64,000 bases of DNA from contig NZ_JABWRJ020000005.1 in NCBI RefSeq assembly GCF_014268935.2, positions 310,001-374,000 of the forward strand, given 5' to 3'. Of the stretch, positions 47,605-57,600 are shown one piece after another. The translations under genes and the position numbers were made by a program. Origin of the DNA: Pseudomonas peradeniyensis (GTDB taxonomy: Bacteria > Pseudomonadota > Gammaproteobacteria > Pseudomonadales > Pseudomonadaceae). How positions within the stretch are numbered: the first letter of the stretch is position 1; every line of letters begins with the position of its first letter. The notes beneath the pieces are model-generated. The model searched no databases, had not been told where the DNA came from, and was given only the letters and a program-made list of their open reading frames with translations.

Positions 47605-48909
47605 TCAGCGCTGGTGCACGCAGCGCCCGGCGGCGTAGGTCTCGCGCACGGTGCGGTCGTCGCCCAGGGTGGTGAGCACGAACAAGGTCTCCTCGATGTT
47701 CTTCGACTGCTGCAGGCGGTAGTCCAGCAGTGGCGTGGCCTTGTAGTCGAGCACCACGAAATCGGCGTCATTGCCCGGGCGCAGGCTGCCGATGCGGTCG
47801 TCCAGGCGCAGGGCGCGGGCGCCGCCGAGGGTGGCCAGGTACAGCGACTTGTACGGGTGCAGGCGCGCGCCTTGCAGCTGCATCACCTTGTACGCCTCGT
47901 TCAGGGTGTTGAGCAGCGAGAAACTGGTGCCGGCGCCGACGTCGGTGCCCAGGCCCACGTTGACCTTGAAACGCTCGGCCTGGGGCAGGTTGAACAGGCC
48001 GCTGCCGAGGAACAGGTTGGAGGTCGGGCAGAAGGCGATGGCCGAGCCGGTCTCGGCCAGGCGCTGGCACTCGTTGTCGCACAGGTGCACGCCGTGGGCG
48101 AACACCGAGCGCTCGCCGAGCAGCTCGAAGTGGTCGTAGACGTCCAGGTAGCCTTTCTGCTCGGGGAACAGCGACTTGACCCAGTCGATTTCCTTGAGGT
48201 TCTCCGACAGGTGGGTGTGCATGTACACGCCCGGGTGCTCCTTGAGCAACTGGCCGGCCACGCTCAATTGCTCCGGCGTGCTGGTCGGCGCGAAGCGCGG
48301 GGTGACCGCATAGTGCAGGCGGCCCTTGCCGTGCCAGCGTTCGATCAGCGCCTTGCTGTCGCGGTAGCTGGATTCGGCGGTGTCGGTCAGATAGTCGGGG
48401 GCGTTGCGGTCCATCATCACCTTGCCGGCGATCATGCGCAGGTCAAGGCGCTCGGCCTCCTCGAACAGGGCGTTGACCGACTCCGGGTGCACGCTGCCGA
48501 ACACCAGGGCGGTGGTGGTGCCGTTGCGCAGCAGTTCCTTGAGGAAGATCTTCGCCACCTGGTCGGCGTGGGCCTTGTCGGCGAACTGCTTCTCGCAGGG
48601 GAAGGTGTAGGTGTTCAGCCAGTCCAGCAGTTGCTCGCCGTAGGAGCCGATCATGCCGGTCTGCGGGAAGTGGATGTGGGTGTCGATGAAACCCGGGGTG
48701 ATCAGGGCGTCCGGGTAGTGCTGCACCGGGATGTCGGCGTCGAGGGTCGGCAGCAGCTCGCTGGCATGGCCTAGGGCGCTGATGCGGCCGTTGTCGACCA
48801 CCAGCAGGCCGTCTTCATAATATTCGCAGGACGCCTCCAGGCCGACCTCGGCGGGGTCGGCGATGCTGTGCAGGATGGCGGCTCGGTAGGCTTTGCGGGT
48901 TGCGCTCAT
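47605..48909 (-). CDS. guaD: Guanine deaminase
   Basis: 434 residues, amidohydrolase TIM barrel with a zinc site. Seen: ALITPGFIDTHIHFPQTGMI (first two His ligands), LLDWLNTYTFPCEKQFAD, the HTHLSEN metal/catalytic segment, SVFAHGVHLCDNEC, and the ligand Asp in LGTDVGAGTSFSLL. It turns guanine into xanthine and ammonia for xanthine dehydrogenase. Start is the ATG at 48909; xdhC ends 10 nt before it, so guaD is the last gene of the xdhABC-guaD unit. Confidence 0.95.
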   Translation of the reverse strand: MSATRKAYRAAILHSIADPAEVGLEASCEYYEDGLLVVDNGRISALGHASELLPTLDADIPVQHYPDALITPGFIDTHIHFPQTGMIGSYGEQLLDWLNTYTFPCEKQFADKAHADQVAKIFLKELLRNGTTTALVFGSVHPESVNALFEEAERLDLRMIAGKVMMDRNAPDYLTDTAESSYRDSKALIERWHGKGRLHYAVTPRFAPTSTPEQLSVAGQLLKEHPGVYMHTHLSENLKEIDWVKSLFPEQKGYLDVYDHFELLGERSVFAHGVHLCDNECQRLAETGSAIAFCPTSNLFLGSGLFNLPQAERFKVNVGLGTDVGAGTSFSLLNTLNEAYKVMQLQGARLHPYKSLYLATLGGARALRLDDRIGSLRPGNDADFVVLDYKATPLLDYRLQQSKNIEETLFVLTTLGDDRTVRETYAAGRCVHQR

Positions 48910-48919
48910 GGGGCTCTCG

Positions 48920-49765
48920 TCAAAGTGTCTGGCTGCGTCGCGAGGACGGCAGCAACTGGGCGATGGGGCCTGAGTTGGCGGCAGCGTCGTGCTGGCCGAA
49001 GCAGGCGTTGTAGGTGGCAATGATCTCGGCGGCGATGGACACGGCGATCTCGATCGGCAGCTTGCCCTTGACCTCGGCCAGGCCCATCGGGCAGCGCATC
49101 CGCGCCATCAGCGCGTCGTCGAAACCGCGCTCGCGCAGGCGGTACTCGAACTTGACCCGCTTGGTCTTCGAACCGATCAGGCCGAACCAGGTGAAATCGT
49201 TGCGCTTGAGGATCGCGGCGGTCAGTTCCAGGTCCAGCTGGTGGTTGTGGGTCATGACGATGCAATAGCTGCCGGCGGGCAGGTCGGCGACTTCGTCGAC
49301 CGGCTCTTCGCTGACGATCCGGCTCACCCCGTTGGGGATGACATCGGGGAACTCCTGCTCGCGCGAGTCGATCCAGCGCACCCGGCAGGGCAGCGCGGCG
49401 AGCAAGGGTACCAGAGCGCGGCCGACATGGCCCGCGCCGAACACGGCGATCTCGGCCTGCACGCCGGTCATCGGCTCGAACAGCAGCACGGTGGCGCCGC
49501 CGCAGCACTGGCCGAGGCTGGCGCCAAGGCTGAAGCGCTCCAGGTGCGGGGTGCTGCGGTGTTCCTCGAGCATCTGCCGGGCGATGTGCAGGGCCTTGAA
49601 CTCCAGGTGGCCGCCGCCGATGGTGTCGTACAGCGCGCTGGCGCTGACCACCATTTTCGAGCCGGCATTGCGCGGCGTGGAGCCGCGTTCCTCGATGATG
49701 GTCACCAGGACGCAGGGTTCGCCGCGGGCTTGATGGTCGGCGAGGGCGTTGATCCATTGGTGCAT
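48920..49765 (-). CDS. xdhC: Xanthine dehydrogenase accessory protein XdhC
   Basis: 281 residues from the ATG at 49765 (CCGAGGA upstream); an ATG 6 codons earlier is less well placed. XdhC family: VTIIEERGSTPRNAGSKMVV near the N terminus, DTIGGGHLEFKAL, and the C-terminal Rossmann part AVFGAGHVGRALVPLLAALP with GLIGSKTKRVKFEYRLRERG. It loads and sulfurates the molybdenum cofactor for XdhB. It follows xdhB with a REP doublet in the 95-nt gap. Confidence 0.94.
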   Translation of the reverse strand: MHQWINALADHQARGEPCVLVTIIEERGSTPRNAGSKMVVSASALYDTIGGGHLEFKALHIARQMLEEHRSTPHLERFSLGASLGQCCGGATVLLFEPMTGVQAEIAVFGAGHVGRALVPLLAALPCRVRWIDSREQEFPDVIPNGVSRIVSEEPVDEVADLPAGSYCIVMTHNHQLDLELTAAILKRNDFTWFGLIGSKTKRVKFEYRLRERGFDDALMARMRCPMGLAEVKGKLPIEIAVSIAAEIIATYNACFGQHDAAANSGPIAQLLPSSRRSQTL

Positions 49766-49790
49766 GGTGTGAATCCTCGGCAAGTTCTGG

Positions 49791-49852
49791 CGTGGGAGCG
49801 GGCTTGTCCCGCGATGATTGTCGCCCCATCGCGGGGCAAGCCCGCTCCCACG
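49791..49852. repeat. REP doublet in the xdhB-xdhC gap
   Basis: CGTGGGAGCGGGCTTGTCCC and its inverse around TTGTCGCCCC. Intra-operon position, as between hyi and glxR. Confidence 0.88.
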
Positions 49853-49859
49853 GGGACTG

Positions 49860-52259
49860 TCACTGATGGAGGCTTTCCAGCTCCTGCTCCACAGGCTGTG
49901 TCGCAGCCACCGCCTTGCGCATCTGCTCGCACCCCCACAGCACCCGCTCAGGCGTCGACGGCGCGTCGATGTTCGGCTGCACGCGGTAGTCGGCGATGCT
50001 CGCCACCGCGTCCTTGATCGCGCACCAGGCGGCGATGCCGAGCATGAACGGCGGCTCGCCCACGGCCTTGGAATGGAACACCGTGTCCTCGGGGTTCTTG
50101 CGGTTCTCCACCAGCTTGACGCGCATGTCGATCGGCATGTCGGCCACCGCCGGGATCTTGTAGCTGGCCGGGCCGTTGGTCATCAACTTGCCCTTGGCGT
50201 TCCACACCAGTTCCTCGGTGGTCAGCCAGCCCATGCCCTGGACGAAGCCGCCCTCGACCTGGCCGATATCGATGGCCGGGTTCAGCGAGTCGCCGACGTC
50301 GTGCAGGATGTCGGCGCGCAGCATCTTGTACTCGCCGGTCAGGGTGTCGACGATCACCTCCACGCACGCCGCGCCGAAGGCGAAGTAGTAGAACGGCCGG
50401 CCGCGGGCCTGGGAGCGGTCGTAGAAGATCTTCGGCGTGCGGTAGAAACCGGTGGTCGACAGCGACACCTGGGCGAAGTAGGCCTGCTGCACCAGTTGCT
50501 CGAAGCTGACGATCTGGTCGCGCACGCGCACATGGCCGTTGCGGAACTCGACGTCTTCCTCGGTGACGTTGTAGTGCCGGGCAGCGAACTCGGTCAGGCG
50601 CTTCTTGAGTATCTCGGCGGCGTTCTGCGCCGCCTTGCCGTTCAGGTCGGCGCCGCTGGAAGCCGCGGTCGGCGAGGTGTTGGGTACCTTGTCGGTGTTG
50701 GTGGCGGTGATCTGGATACGGTTGAAGTCGACCTGGAACACCTGGGCCACCACCTGCGCGACCTTGGTGTTCAGGCCCTGGCCCATCTCGGTGCCGCCGT
50801 GGTTGAGGTGGATGCTGCCGTCGGTATAGATGTGGATCAAGGCACCGGCCTGGTTGAGGAAGGTGGCGGTGAACGAGATGCCGAATTTCACCGGGGTCAG
50901 CGCCAGGCCCTTTTTCAGTACCGGGCTGTTGGCGTTGAAGCGGCGGATCGATTCGCGGCGCTCGTGGTAGTCGCTGCTCGCCTCGATCTCGGCGGTCATC
51001 TCCTCGAGCATGTTGTGCTCGACGGTCTGGTAGTAGTGGGTGACGTTGCGCTCGGTCTTGCCGTAGTAGTTGGCCTTGCGCACCGCCAGCGGGTCCAGCG
51101 CCAGATGGCGGGCGATATGGTCCATCACCTGTTCGATGGCAACCATGCCTTGTGGGCCGCCAAAGCCGCGGTAGGCGGTGTTGGACGCGGTGTTGGTCTT
51201 GCAGCGGTGGCCGTGCACCGTGGCGTCGCCCAGGTAGTAGGCGTTGTCGGAGTGGAACATGGCGCGGTCGACGATCGAGCCGGACAGGTCGGGCGAGTAG
51301 CCGCAGTTGCCGGCCAGGTCGAAATTGATGCCGTGCAGGCGGCCGCTGTCGTCGAAGCCGACGTCGTACTCGACGTAGAACGGATGGCGCTTGCCGGTCA
51401 TCATCATGTCTTCGACACGGGGCAGGCGCATCTTGGTCGGCTGGCCGGTCAGGCGTGCGATCACCGCGCACAGGCAGGCGGGGCTGGCGGCCTGGGTTTC
51501 CTTGCCGCCGAAGCCGCCACCCATGCGGCGCATGTCGACGACGATCTTGTGCATCGGCACGTCGAGCACCTCGGCGACCAGCTTCTGCACCTCGGTGGGG
51601 TTCTGCGTGGAGCAGTAGACGATCATGCCGCCGTCTTCGCTGGGCATCACCGAGCTGATCTGGGTCTCCAGGTAGAAGTGCTCCTGGCCGCCGATGTGCA
51701 GGCTGCCCTGGATACGGTGCGGGGCACTGGCCAGGGCCGCGTCCGAATCACCGCGCTTGTGGGTGTGGCTGTCGAGCACGAAGTGTTTCTTGCGCAGCGC
51801 CTCGACCACATCGAGCACCGGTTCCAGGTCTTCGTATTCGACGATCGCCGCCATCGCCGCACGGCGGGCGGTGTCCAGGTCACGGGCGGCCACGGCGAGC
51901 ACCGGCTGGCCGAAGAACTCGACCTTGTCGATGGCCAGCAGCGGGTCGCCGGCCACCACCGGGCCGATGTCCTTGAGCCCCGGGATGTCCTCGTGGGTGA
52001 TGGCGATGCGCACGCCTTCGAACTGGTAGCAGGGCGTGGTGTCGATGCGCAGGATGCGCGCGTGGGCACGGTCCGCGGTGCGCGCGTAGACGTGCAGCTG
52101 GTTGGGGAATTCCAGGCGGTCGTCGATGTACACCGCCTCGCCCGCCACGTGCTTGTCGGCGCTGTCGTGCTTGAGGCTGCGGCCGACCCCGGTGGTCAGG
52201 TCCTGGCTGAACAGTGCGGCCATCTCGGCCTGGCTCTTGACGGCGTGATGGTTAGACAT
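49860..52259 (-). CDS. xdhB: Xanthine dehydrogenase, molybdopterin-binding subunit
   Basis: 799 residues. Molybdenum hydroxylase large subunit: VGRSLKHDSADKHVAGEAVY at the start, the Moco-contacting MGGGFGGKETQ, YRGFGGPQGMVAIEQ with the substrate Arg, HGGTEMGQGLNTKVAQV, and the catalytic Glu in VGEPPFMLGIAAW near the C terminus. With XdhA it oxidises hypoxanthine and xanthine to urate in the cytosol using NAD+. Its ATG lies 8 nt inside the end of xdhA. Confidence 0.96.
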   Translation of the reverse strand: MSNHHAVKSQAEMAALFSQDLTTGVGRSLKHDSADKHVAGEAVYIDDRLEFPNQLHVYARTADRAHARILRIDTTPCYQFEGVRIAITHEDIPGLKDIGPVVAGDPLLAIDKVEFFGQPVLAVAARDLDTARRAAMAAIVEYEDLEPVLDVVEALRKKHFVLDSHTHKRGDSDAALASAPHRIQGSLHIGGQEHFYLETQISSVMPSEDGGMIVYCSTQNPTEVQKLVAEVLDVPMHKIVVDMRRMGGGFGGKETQAASPACLCAVIARLTGQPTKMRLPRVEDMMMTGKRHPFYVEYDVGFDDSGRLHGINFDLAGNCGYSPDLSGSIVDRAMFHSDNAYYLGDATVHGHRCKTNTASNTAYRGFGGPQGMVAIEQVMDHIARHLALDPLAVRKANYYGKTERNVTHYYQTVEHNMLEEMTAEIEASSDYHERRESIRRFNANSPVLKKGLALTPVKFGISFTATFLNQAGALIHIYTDGSIHLNHGGTEMGQGLNTKVAQVVAQVFQVDFNRIQITATNTDKVPNTSPTAASSGADLNGKAAQNAAEILKKRLTEFAARHYNVTEEDVEFRNGHVRVRDQIVSFEQLVQQAYFAQVSLSTTGFYRTPKIFYDRSQARGRPFYYFAFGAACVEVIVDTLTGEYKMLRADILHDVGDSLNPAIDIGQVEGGFVQGMGWLTTEELVWNAKGKLMTNGPASYKIPAVADMPIDMRVKLVENRKNPEDTVFHSKAVGEPPFMLGIAAWCAIKDAVASIADYRVQPNIDAPSTPERVLWGCEQMRKAVAATQPVEQELESLHQ

Positions 52260-53706
52260 AGGCGGTCACCCGGGTTTCGATGTGCGGCGTTTGCAGTTCG
52301 ATGAAGTACTTGCGCAGCAGGTTCTGCGCGGTCAGCAGGCGGTACTCGCGGCTGGCGCGGAAGTCGCTGAGCGGGGTGAAGTCCTCGGCCAGGGCCTGGC
52401 AGGCGCGCTCGACGCTGGCCTGGTTCCACGGTTTGCCGCGCAACGCGGCCTCGCAGGCGCGGGCGCGTTTGGGGATCGCCGCCATGCCGCCGAAGGCGAT
52501 GCGTACGCCGCTGACCACGCCGTTCTCGATGCTCAGGTTGAATGCCGCGCACACGGCGGAGATATCGTCGTCCAGGCGCTTGGACACTTTATAGGCGCGG
52601 AACGTCCAGTCGTTGCTGGCGCGTGGCACGATGATCTTCTCGATGAACTCGCTGTCCTGGCGCGCGGTGATGCGGTAGTCGATGAAGTAGTCTTCCAGGG
52701 CCAGGGTGCGCTGGCGCTCGCCCTGGCGCAGGACGATCTGCGCGTCCAGGGCGATCAGCAGGGGCGGCGAGTCGCCGATCGGCGAGGCGTTGCCGATGTT
52801 GCCGCCCAGGGTGCCCTGGTTGCGGATCTGCAGCGAGGCGAAGCGGTGCAGCAGGTCGCCGAAGTCGGGGTATTCCTCGTTGAGCGCGGTGTAGCAGTCG
52901 GTCAGCGGGGTGGCGGCGCCGATCTCCAGGTGGGTGGCGGTCTTGTCGATACGCTTGAGCTCGGCGACATGGCCGACGTAGATCATCACCGGCAGGGTGC
53001 GGTGGAACTGGGTGACCTCCAGCGCCAGGTCGGTGCCGCCGGCCAGCAGGCGCGCCTCGGGGTGCGAGCTGTACAGGTCGGCCAGGTCGGCCACGGTCAG
53101 CGGCACCAGGCAGCGCTTGTCGCCGCTGTTGAGCTCGCCGGTCTGCTGCGGGGCGATGGCCTTGAGGCGGGCGATGGTCTGCGCCTGCTGGGCGTCGAAC
53201 TGGTCGCGACAGGGGCGGGCGCAGCTCTGCTCGGCGGCTTCGAGGATCGGCCGGTAGCCGGTGCAGCGGCACAGGTTGCCGGCCAGGGCCTCCTGGGCCT
53301 GGTGCAGGTCGTGGCCCTCGCTGTTCTTCTGCAGGGCGAACAGCGACATGACGAAACCGGGGGTGCAGAAGCCGCACTGCGAACCATGGCAGTCGGCCAT
53401 GGCTTTCTGCACGCTGTGAAGTTCGCCCTGGTGCTTGAGGCCCTCGACGCTGATCAGCTGCTTGCCGTGCAGGGAGGACACGAACGTCAGGCACGAGTTG
53501 AGGCTGCGGTAGCGGATAGCGTCGCCGCCCTGGTCGTCCTCGACGAGTTCGCCGACGACCACGGTGCAGGCGCCGCAGTCGCCGCTGGCGCAGCCTTCCT
53601 TGGTGCCGGGTTTGCCCAGGTGCTCGCGCAGGTATTGCAGCACCGTCATGTTCGGGTCCAGGGCATGCTCGTTGCGCAGCTCCTGGTTGACGAGAAACTG
53701 GATCAC
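52252..53706 (-). CDS. xdhA: Xanthine dehydrogenase, FeS/FAD subunit
   Basis: 484 residues from a GTG start (GAGG upstream). The N-terminal plant-type [2Fe-2S] domain has TKEGCASGDCGACTVVVGEL. The second [2Fe-2S] helical domain has HGSQCGFCTPGFVMSLFALQ and NLCRCTGYRPILEAA. The FAD domain begins around residue 190 (LLAGGTDLALEVTQ; TLGGNIGNASPIGDSPPLLI), and the CO dehydrogenase flavoprotein C-terminal part follows. First gene of the xdhABC-guaD operon. Upstream lies the palindrome TTGACCCTGAGGTCAA. Confidence 0.96.
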   Translation of the reverse strand: MIQFLVNQELRNEHALDPNMTVLQYLREHLGKPGTKEGCASGDCGACTVVVGELVEDDQGGDAIRYRSLNSCLTFVSSLHGKQLISVEGLKHQGELHSVQKAMADCHGSQCGFCTPGFVMSLFALQKNSEGHDLHQAQEALAGNLCRCTGYRPILEAAEQSCARPCRDQFDAQQAQTIARLKAIAPQQTGELNSGDKRCLVPLTVADLADLYSSHPEARLLAGGTDLALEVTQFHRTLPVMIYVGHVAELKRIDKTATHLEIGAATPLTDCYTALNEEYPDFGDLLHRFASLQIRNQGTLGGNIGNASPIGDSPPLLIALDAQIVLRQGERQRTLALEDYFIDYRITARQDSEFIEKIIVPRASNDWTFRAYKVSKRLDDDISAVCAAFNLSIENGVVSGVRIAFGGMAAIPKRARACEAALRGKPWNQASVERACQALAEDFTPLSDFRASREYRLLTAQNLLRKYFIELQTPHIETRVTAYV

Positions 53707-53760
53707 GGGGGAGGGCCTCGCAATGGTTTTATTGTTGTTCGGGCGGACTCTAAGCAACGC

Positions 53761-53776
53761 TTGACCCTGAGGTCAA
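53761..53776. promoter_or_regulatory. Palindrome TTGACCCTGAGGTCAA before xdhA
   Basis: A perfect 6-bp inverted repeat (TTGACC/GGTCAA) spaced by 4, the same length and arms as the RutR operator. A further GGTCAA (53793-53798) and TTGACC (53874-53879) lie nearby in the 272-bp xdhA/gntR divergent spacer. It could bind the RutR-like TetR or the adjacent GntR. Confidence 0.55.
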
Positions 53777-53978
53777 TAATTTTCTGACTCAAAGGTCAAG
53801 ATTTCGCCCAGAGGCCTTCCGAACCGCTTCATCGAGCCTTTCTCCAAGCATAGTTCGCGCCGAGTGGGAAAGTTGACCCGCCAGTCGCACAAAGCGCGTC
53901 GCGCCGCTGCGCGGGCACGGGACAAGTGCGCTACAATCGCGCCCTTGTGCACAGCTACCCAGATCGCGAAGGAAAACC

Positions 53979-54638
53979 ATGACGTTCAAGGCGCCGGACA
54001 GCCTCTCCGAGCAAATTGCCCACTACCTGGCCGAGCGGATCATCCGCGGCGAACTCGCACCCGGCGAGCGCATCCAGGAGCAGAAGGTCACCCAGGCCCT
54101 CAACGTCAGCCGCGGCTCGGTGCGCGAGGCGCTGCTCATCCTCGAACGCCGTCACCTGGTGGCGATCCTGCCGCGCCGCGGCGCCCATGTGACCGAGCTG
54201 GACGAGAACAGCGTGCGCAGCCTGTGCACCCTGATGGGCGAGTTCTACATCCTGCTGGGCAACGCCGTTGCCCAGCATTGGCGCAGCGACAGCGACCTGC
54301 GCCCGTTCCTGGACATCCAGCAGCGCCTCAAGCAGGCCCACGCCGCCAAGGACATCAAGGCCTTCGTCGGCGACAGCTTCGCGGTGATGCGCGCCGCCTA
54401 TCCGTTTGCCAACAACCCGTACCTGCAGGAAACCGTCGAGAACCTGCAGCCGGCCATGAGCCGCGCCTACTACCTGGCCCTGGACCAGCGCCAGGCCAAC
54501 ATGGTCGATTACCTCGAGCTGTTCGCCCGCCTGCTCGAAGCCGTGGTCGCCCGCGACCTGCCGCGCATCCGCGAGGTGCTCACCGCCTATTGCCAGCGCA
54601 GTTGCGAACTGGTGCTGGCGGCGCTGGCGCGGGTCTGA
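53979..54638 (+). CDS. GntR-family regulator (FCD type), divergent from xdhA
   Basis: 219 residues. Winged HTH at about residues 8-75 (SLSEQIAHYLAERIIRGELA; EQKVTQALNVSRGSVREALL; LPRRGAHVTELDE), then the all-helical FCD domain (GEFYILLGNAVAQHW; AAYPFANNPYLQETVENLQP). It lies opposite xdhA, so control of xanthine dehydrogenase is plausible. Unusually it is only 3 nt upstream of smc on the same strand, which suggests that smc is partly transcribed from this gene's promoter. Confidence 0.88.
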   Translation: MTFKAPDSLSEQIAHYLAERIIRGELAPGERIQEQKVTQALNVSRGSVREALLILERRHLVAILPRRGAHVTELDENSVRSLCTLMGEFYILLGNAVAQHWRSDSDLRPFLDIQQRLKQAHAAKDIKAFVGDSFAVMRAAYPFANNPYLQETVENLQPAMSRAYYLALDQRQANMVDYLELFARLLEAVVARDLPRIREVLTAYCQRSCELVLAALARV

Positions 54639-54641
54639 CCG

Positions 54642-57600
54642 ATGCGCCTGAAGTGCATCCGCCTGGCCGGGTTCAAGTCCTTCGTCGACCCGACCACGGT
54701 CAACTTCCCCAGCAACATGGCGGCCGTGGTCGGCCCCAATGGCTGCGGCAAGTCCAACATCATCGACGCGGTGCGCTGGGTGATGGGCGAAAGCTCGGCC
54801 AAGAACCTGCGCGGCGAGTCGATGACCGATGTCATCTTCAACGGCTCCACCAGCCGCAAGCCGGTCAGCCAGGCCAGCATCGAGCTGGTGTTCGACAACA
54901 GCGACAACTCGCTGGTCGGCGAGTATGCCGCCTACGCCGAGATCTCGATCCGTCGCAAGGTCACCCGCGACGGGCAGAATACTTATTACCTCAACGGCAC
55001 CAAGTGCCGGCGCCGTGATATCACCGATATCTTCCTCGGCACGGGCCTGGGGCCTCGCAGCTACTCGATCATCGAGCAGGGCATGATCTCCAAGCTGATC
55101 GAGGCCAAGCCCGAGGAGCTGCGCAACTTCATCGAGGAGGCGGCAGGCATCTCCAAGTACAAGGAGCGCCGCCGCGAGACCGAGAACCGCATCCGCCGCA
55201 CCCAGGAGAACCTGGCGCGCCTGACCGACCTGCGTGAAGAGCTGGAACGCCAGCTCGAGCGCCTGCACCGCCAGGCCCAGGCCGCCGAGAAGTACCGCGA
55301 GTACAAGGCCGAGGAGCGCCAGCTCAAGGCGCGCCTGGCGGCCCTGCGCTGGCGCGACCTGGACCAGCGGGTGCGCCAGCGCGAGACGGTCATCGGCGAC
55401 CAGGAGATCGCCTTCGAGGCGCTGGTGGCCGAGCAGCGCAACGCCGATGCCAGCATCGAGCGCCTGCGCGACGGCCATCATGAGCTGTCCGAACGCTTCA
55501 ACCAGGTGCAGGGCCGCTTCTATTCGGTGGCCGGCGATATCGCCCGGGTCGAGCAGAGCATCCAGCACGGCCAGCAGCGCCTGCGCCAGTTGCAGGACGA
55601 CCTCAAGGAGGCCGAACGCAGCCGCCTGGAAACCGAATCGCACCTGGGGCACGACCGCACCTTGCTGGCGACCCTGGGTGAAGAGCTGGCGATGCTCGAA
55701 CCCGAGCAGGAACTGACCCTGGCCGCGGCCGAGGAGGCCGCCGCGACCCTGGAGGAGGCCGAGCTGGGCATGCACGGCTGGCAGGAGCAGTGGGACAGCT
55801 TCAACACCCGCTCCGCCGAGCCGCGCCGCCAGGCCGAGGTGCAGCAGGCGCGCCTGGCTCAGCTGGAGGCCAGCCTGGAACGCCTGGCCGAGCGCCAGCG
55901 CAAGCTGGGTGAAGAGCGTGACCAGCTCGGCGAGGATACGCAGGATACCGAGACCAGCGACCTGGGCGAACAGCTGGCCGGCAGCGAGTTGCTGCTCGAA
56001 GACCTCCAGTTGCAGGAGCAACAGGTGGTCGAGCAGCTGGAAACGTTGCGCGAGCAGATGCAGCAGGCCAGCCAGGCGCAGCAACAGCAGCAGGGTGACC
56101 TGCAGCGCCTGGGCGGGCGCCTGGCGTCCCTCGAAGCCTTGCAGCAGGCCGCGCTGGAGCCGGGTGTCGGGGCCGCCGACTGGCTGCGCGCCCAGGGCCT
56201 GGAACAGCGCCCACGGCTGGCCGAGGGGCTGCGGGTCGAGCCCGGCTGGGAGCTGGCGGTGGAAACGGTGCTGGGCGCCGATCTGCAGGCGGTGCTGCTG
56301 GATGACTTCACCGGCCTGGAGTTCGCCGCGCTGGAGCAGGGCGAGCTGCGCCTGCTGATGGCGGGGGGAGAGGGCACGGCCGTCGCCGGCAGCCTGCTAG
56401 ACAAAGTAGAAGGACGCGTCGACCTGTCGCCCTGGCTGGGCCAGGTCATGCCGGTGGACACCCTGGAGCAGGCCCTGGCCCGGCGGGCCTCGCTGGGCGC
56501 TGGGCAGAGTCTGGTCAGCCGCGACGGCTATTGGGTCGGGCGGCACTTCCTGCGGGTCAGCCGCGGTGGCGAGGCCCAAGGTGGCGTACTGGCCCGGGGC
56601 CAGGAGATCGAGCGGCTGGGGCAGGAGCAGCTGGAGCAGGAGGCCTTGCTCGAGCAACTCGACGAGCAGTTGCAACGCCTGCGCGAGCAGCAGCTTGACC
56701 TGGAAGAGCTGCGCGAGCAGTTGCGCCGTCGCAGCCAGGACGAAAGCCGTCAGCACGGCGAGCTCAAGGCGCGCCTGTCTGCCGGCCGCGCTCGTGCCGA
56801 ACAGCTGGAGCTGCGCCGCCGCCGCCTGCAGGAAGAACTGGCCGAGCTGCAGGAGCAGCGCGCCCTGGAGCACGAGCAGTTGGGCGAGGCGCGCCTGTTG
56901 CTGCAGGAAGCCCTGGAACTGATGGCCCAGGACACCGAGCAGCGCGAGCTGCTGATGGCGCGCCGCGACACCCTGCGCGAAGGCCTCGACCGCATCCGCC
57001 AGGAAGCCCGCCAGCACAAGGACCACGCTCACCAGCTGGCCGTGCGCCTGGGCTCGCTGCGCGCCCAGCACGACTCGACGCGCCAGGCCCTCGAACGCCT
57101 GGAACAGCAGGCCGCGCGCCTGGGCGAGCGCCAGGAGCAGTTGAACCTGAACCTGGAGGAGGGCGAGGCGCCGCTGGAAGAATTGCGCCTCAAGCTCGAA
57201 GAGCTGCTGGAACGACGCATGAGCGTCGACGAGGAAATGCGCCAGGCGCGCCTGCACATGGACGAGGCCGACCGTGAGCTGCGCGATGCCGAACGGCGTC
57301 GCACCCAGGCCGAGCAGCAGTCGCAATTGCTGCGCGGCCAGCTGGAACAGCAGCGCCTGGAGTCCCAGGGCCTGGACGTGCGACGCAAGACCTTGCAGGA
57401 ACAACTGCTCGCCGACGGCTACGATCTTCAGGGCGTGCTCGCCACGCTCGAGGCCGACGCCAGCGAGCAGGGCACCGAGCAGGCCCTGGAGCAGCTCGAG
57501 GCGCGCATCCAGCGCCTGGGCGCGATCAACCTGGCGGCCATCGAGGAATACGAACAGCAGTCCGAGCGCAAGCGTTACCTGGACGCCCAGGACGCCGACC

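Noticed and set aside
53955..56084. 709-codon open frame on the minus strand over gntR and smc
   Set aside because: Leu/Gln-rich complement of the Smc coiled coil; no start context or domain.
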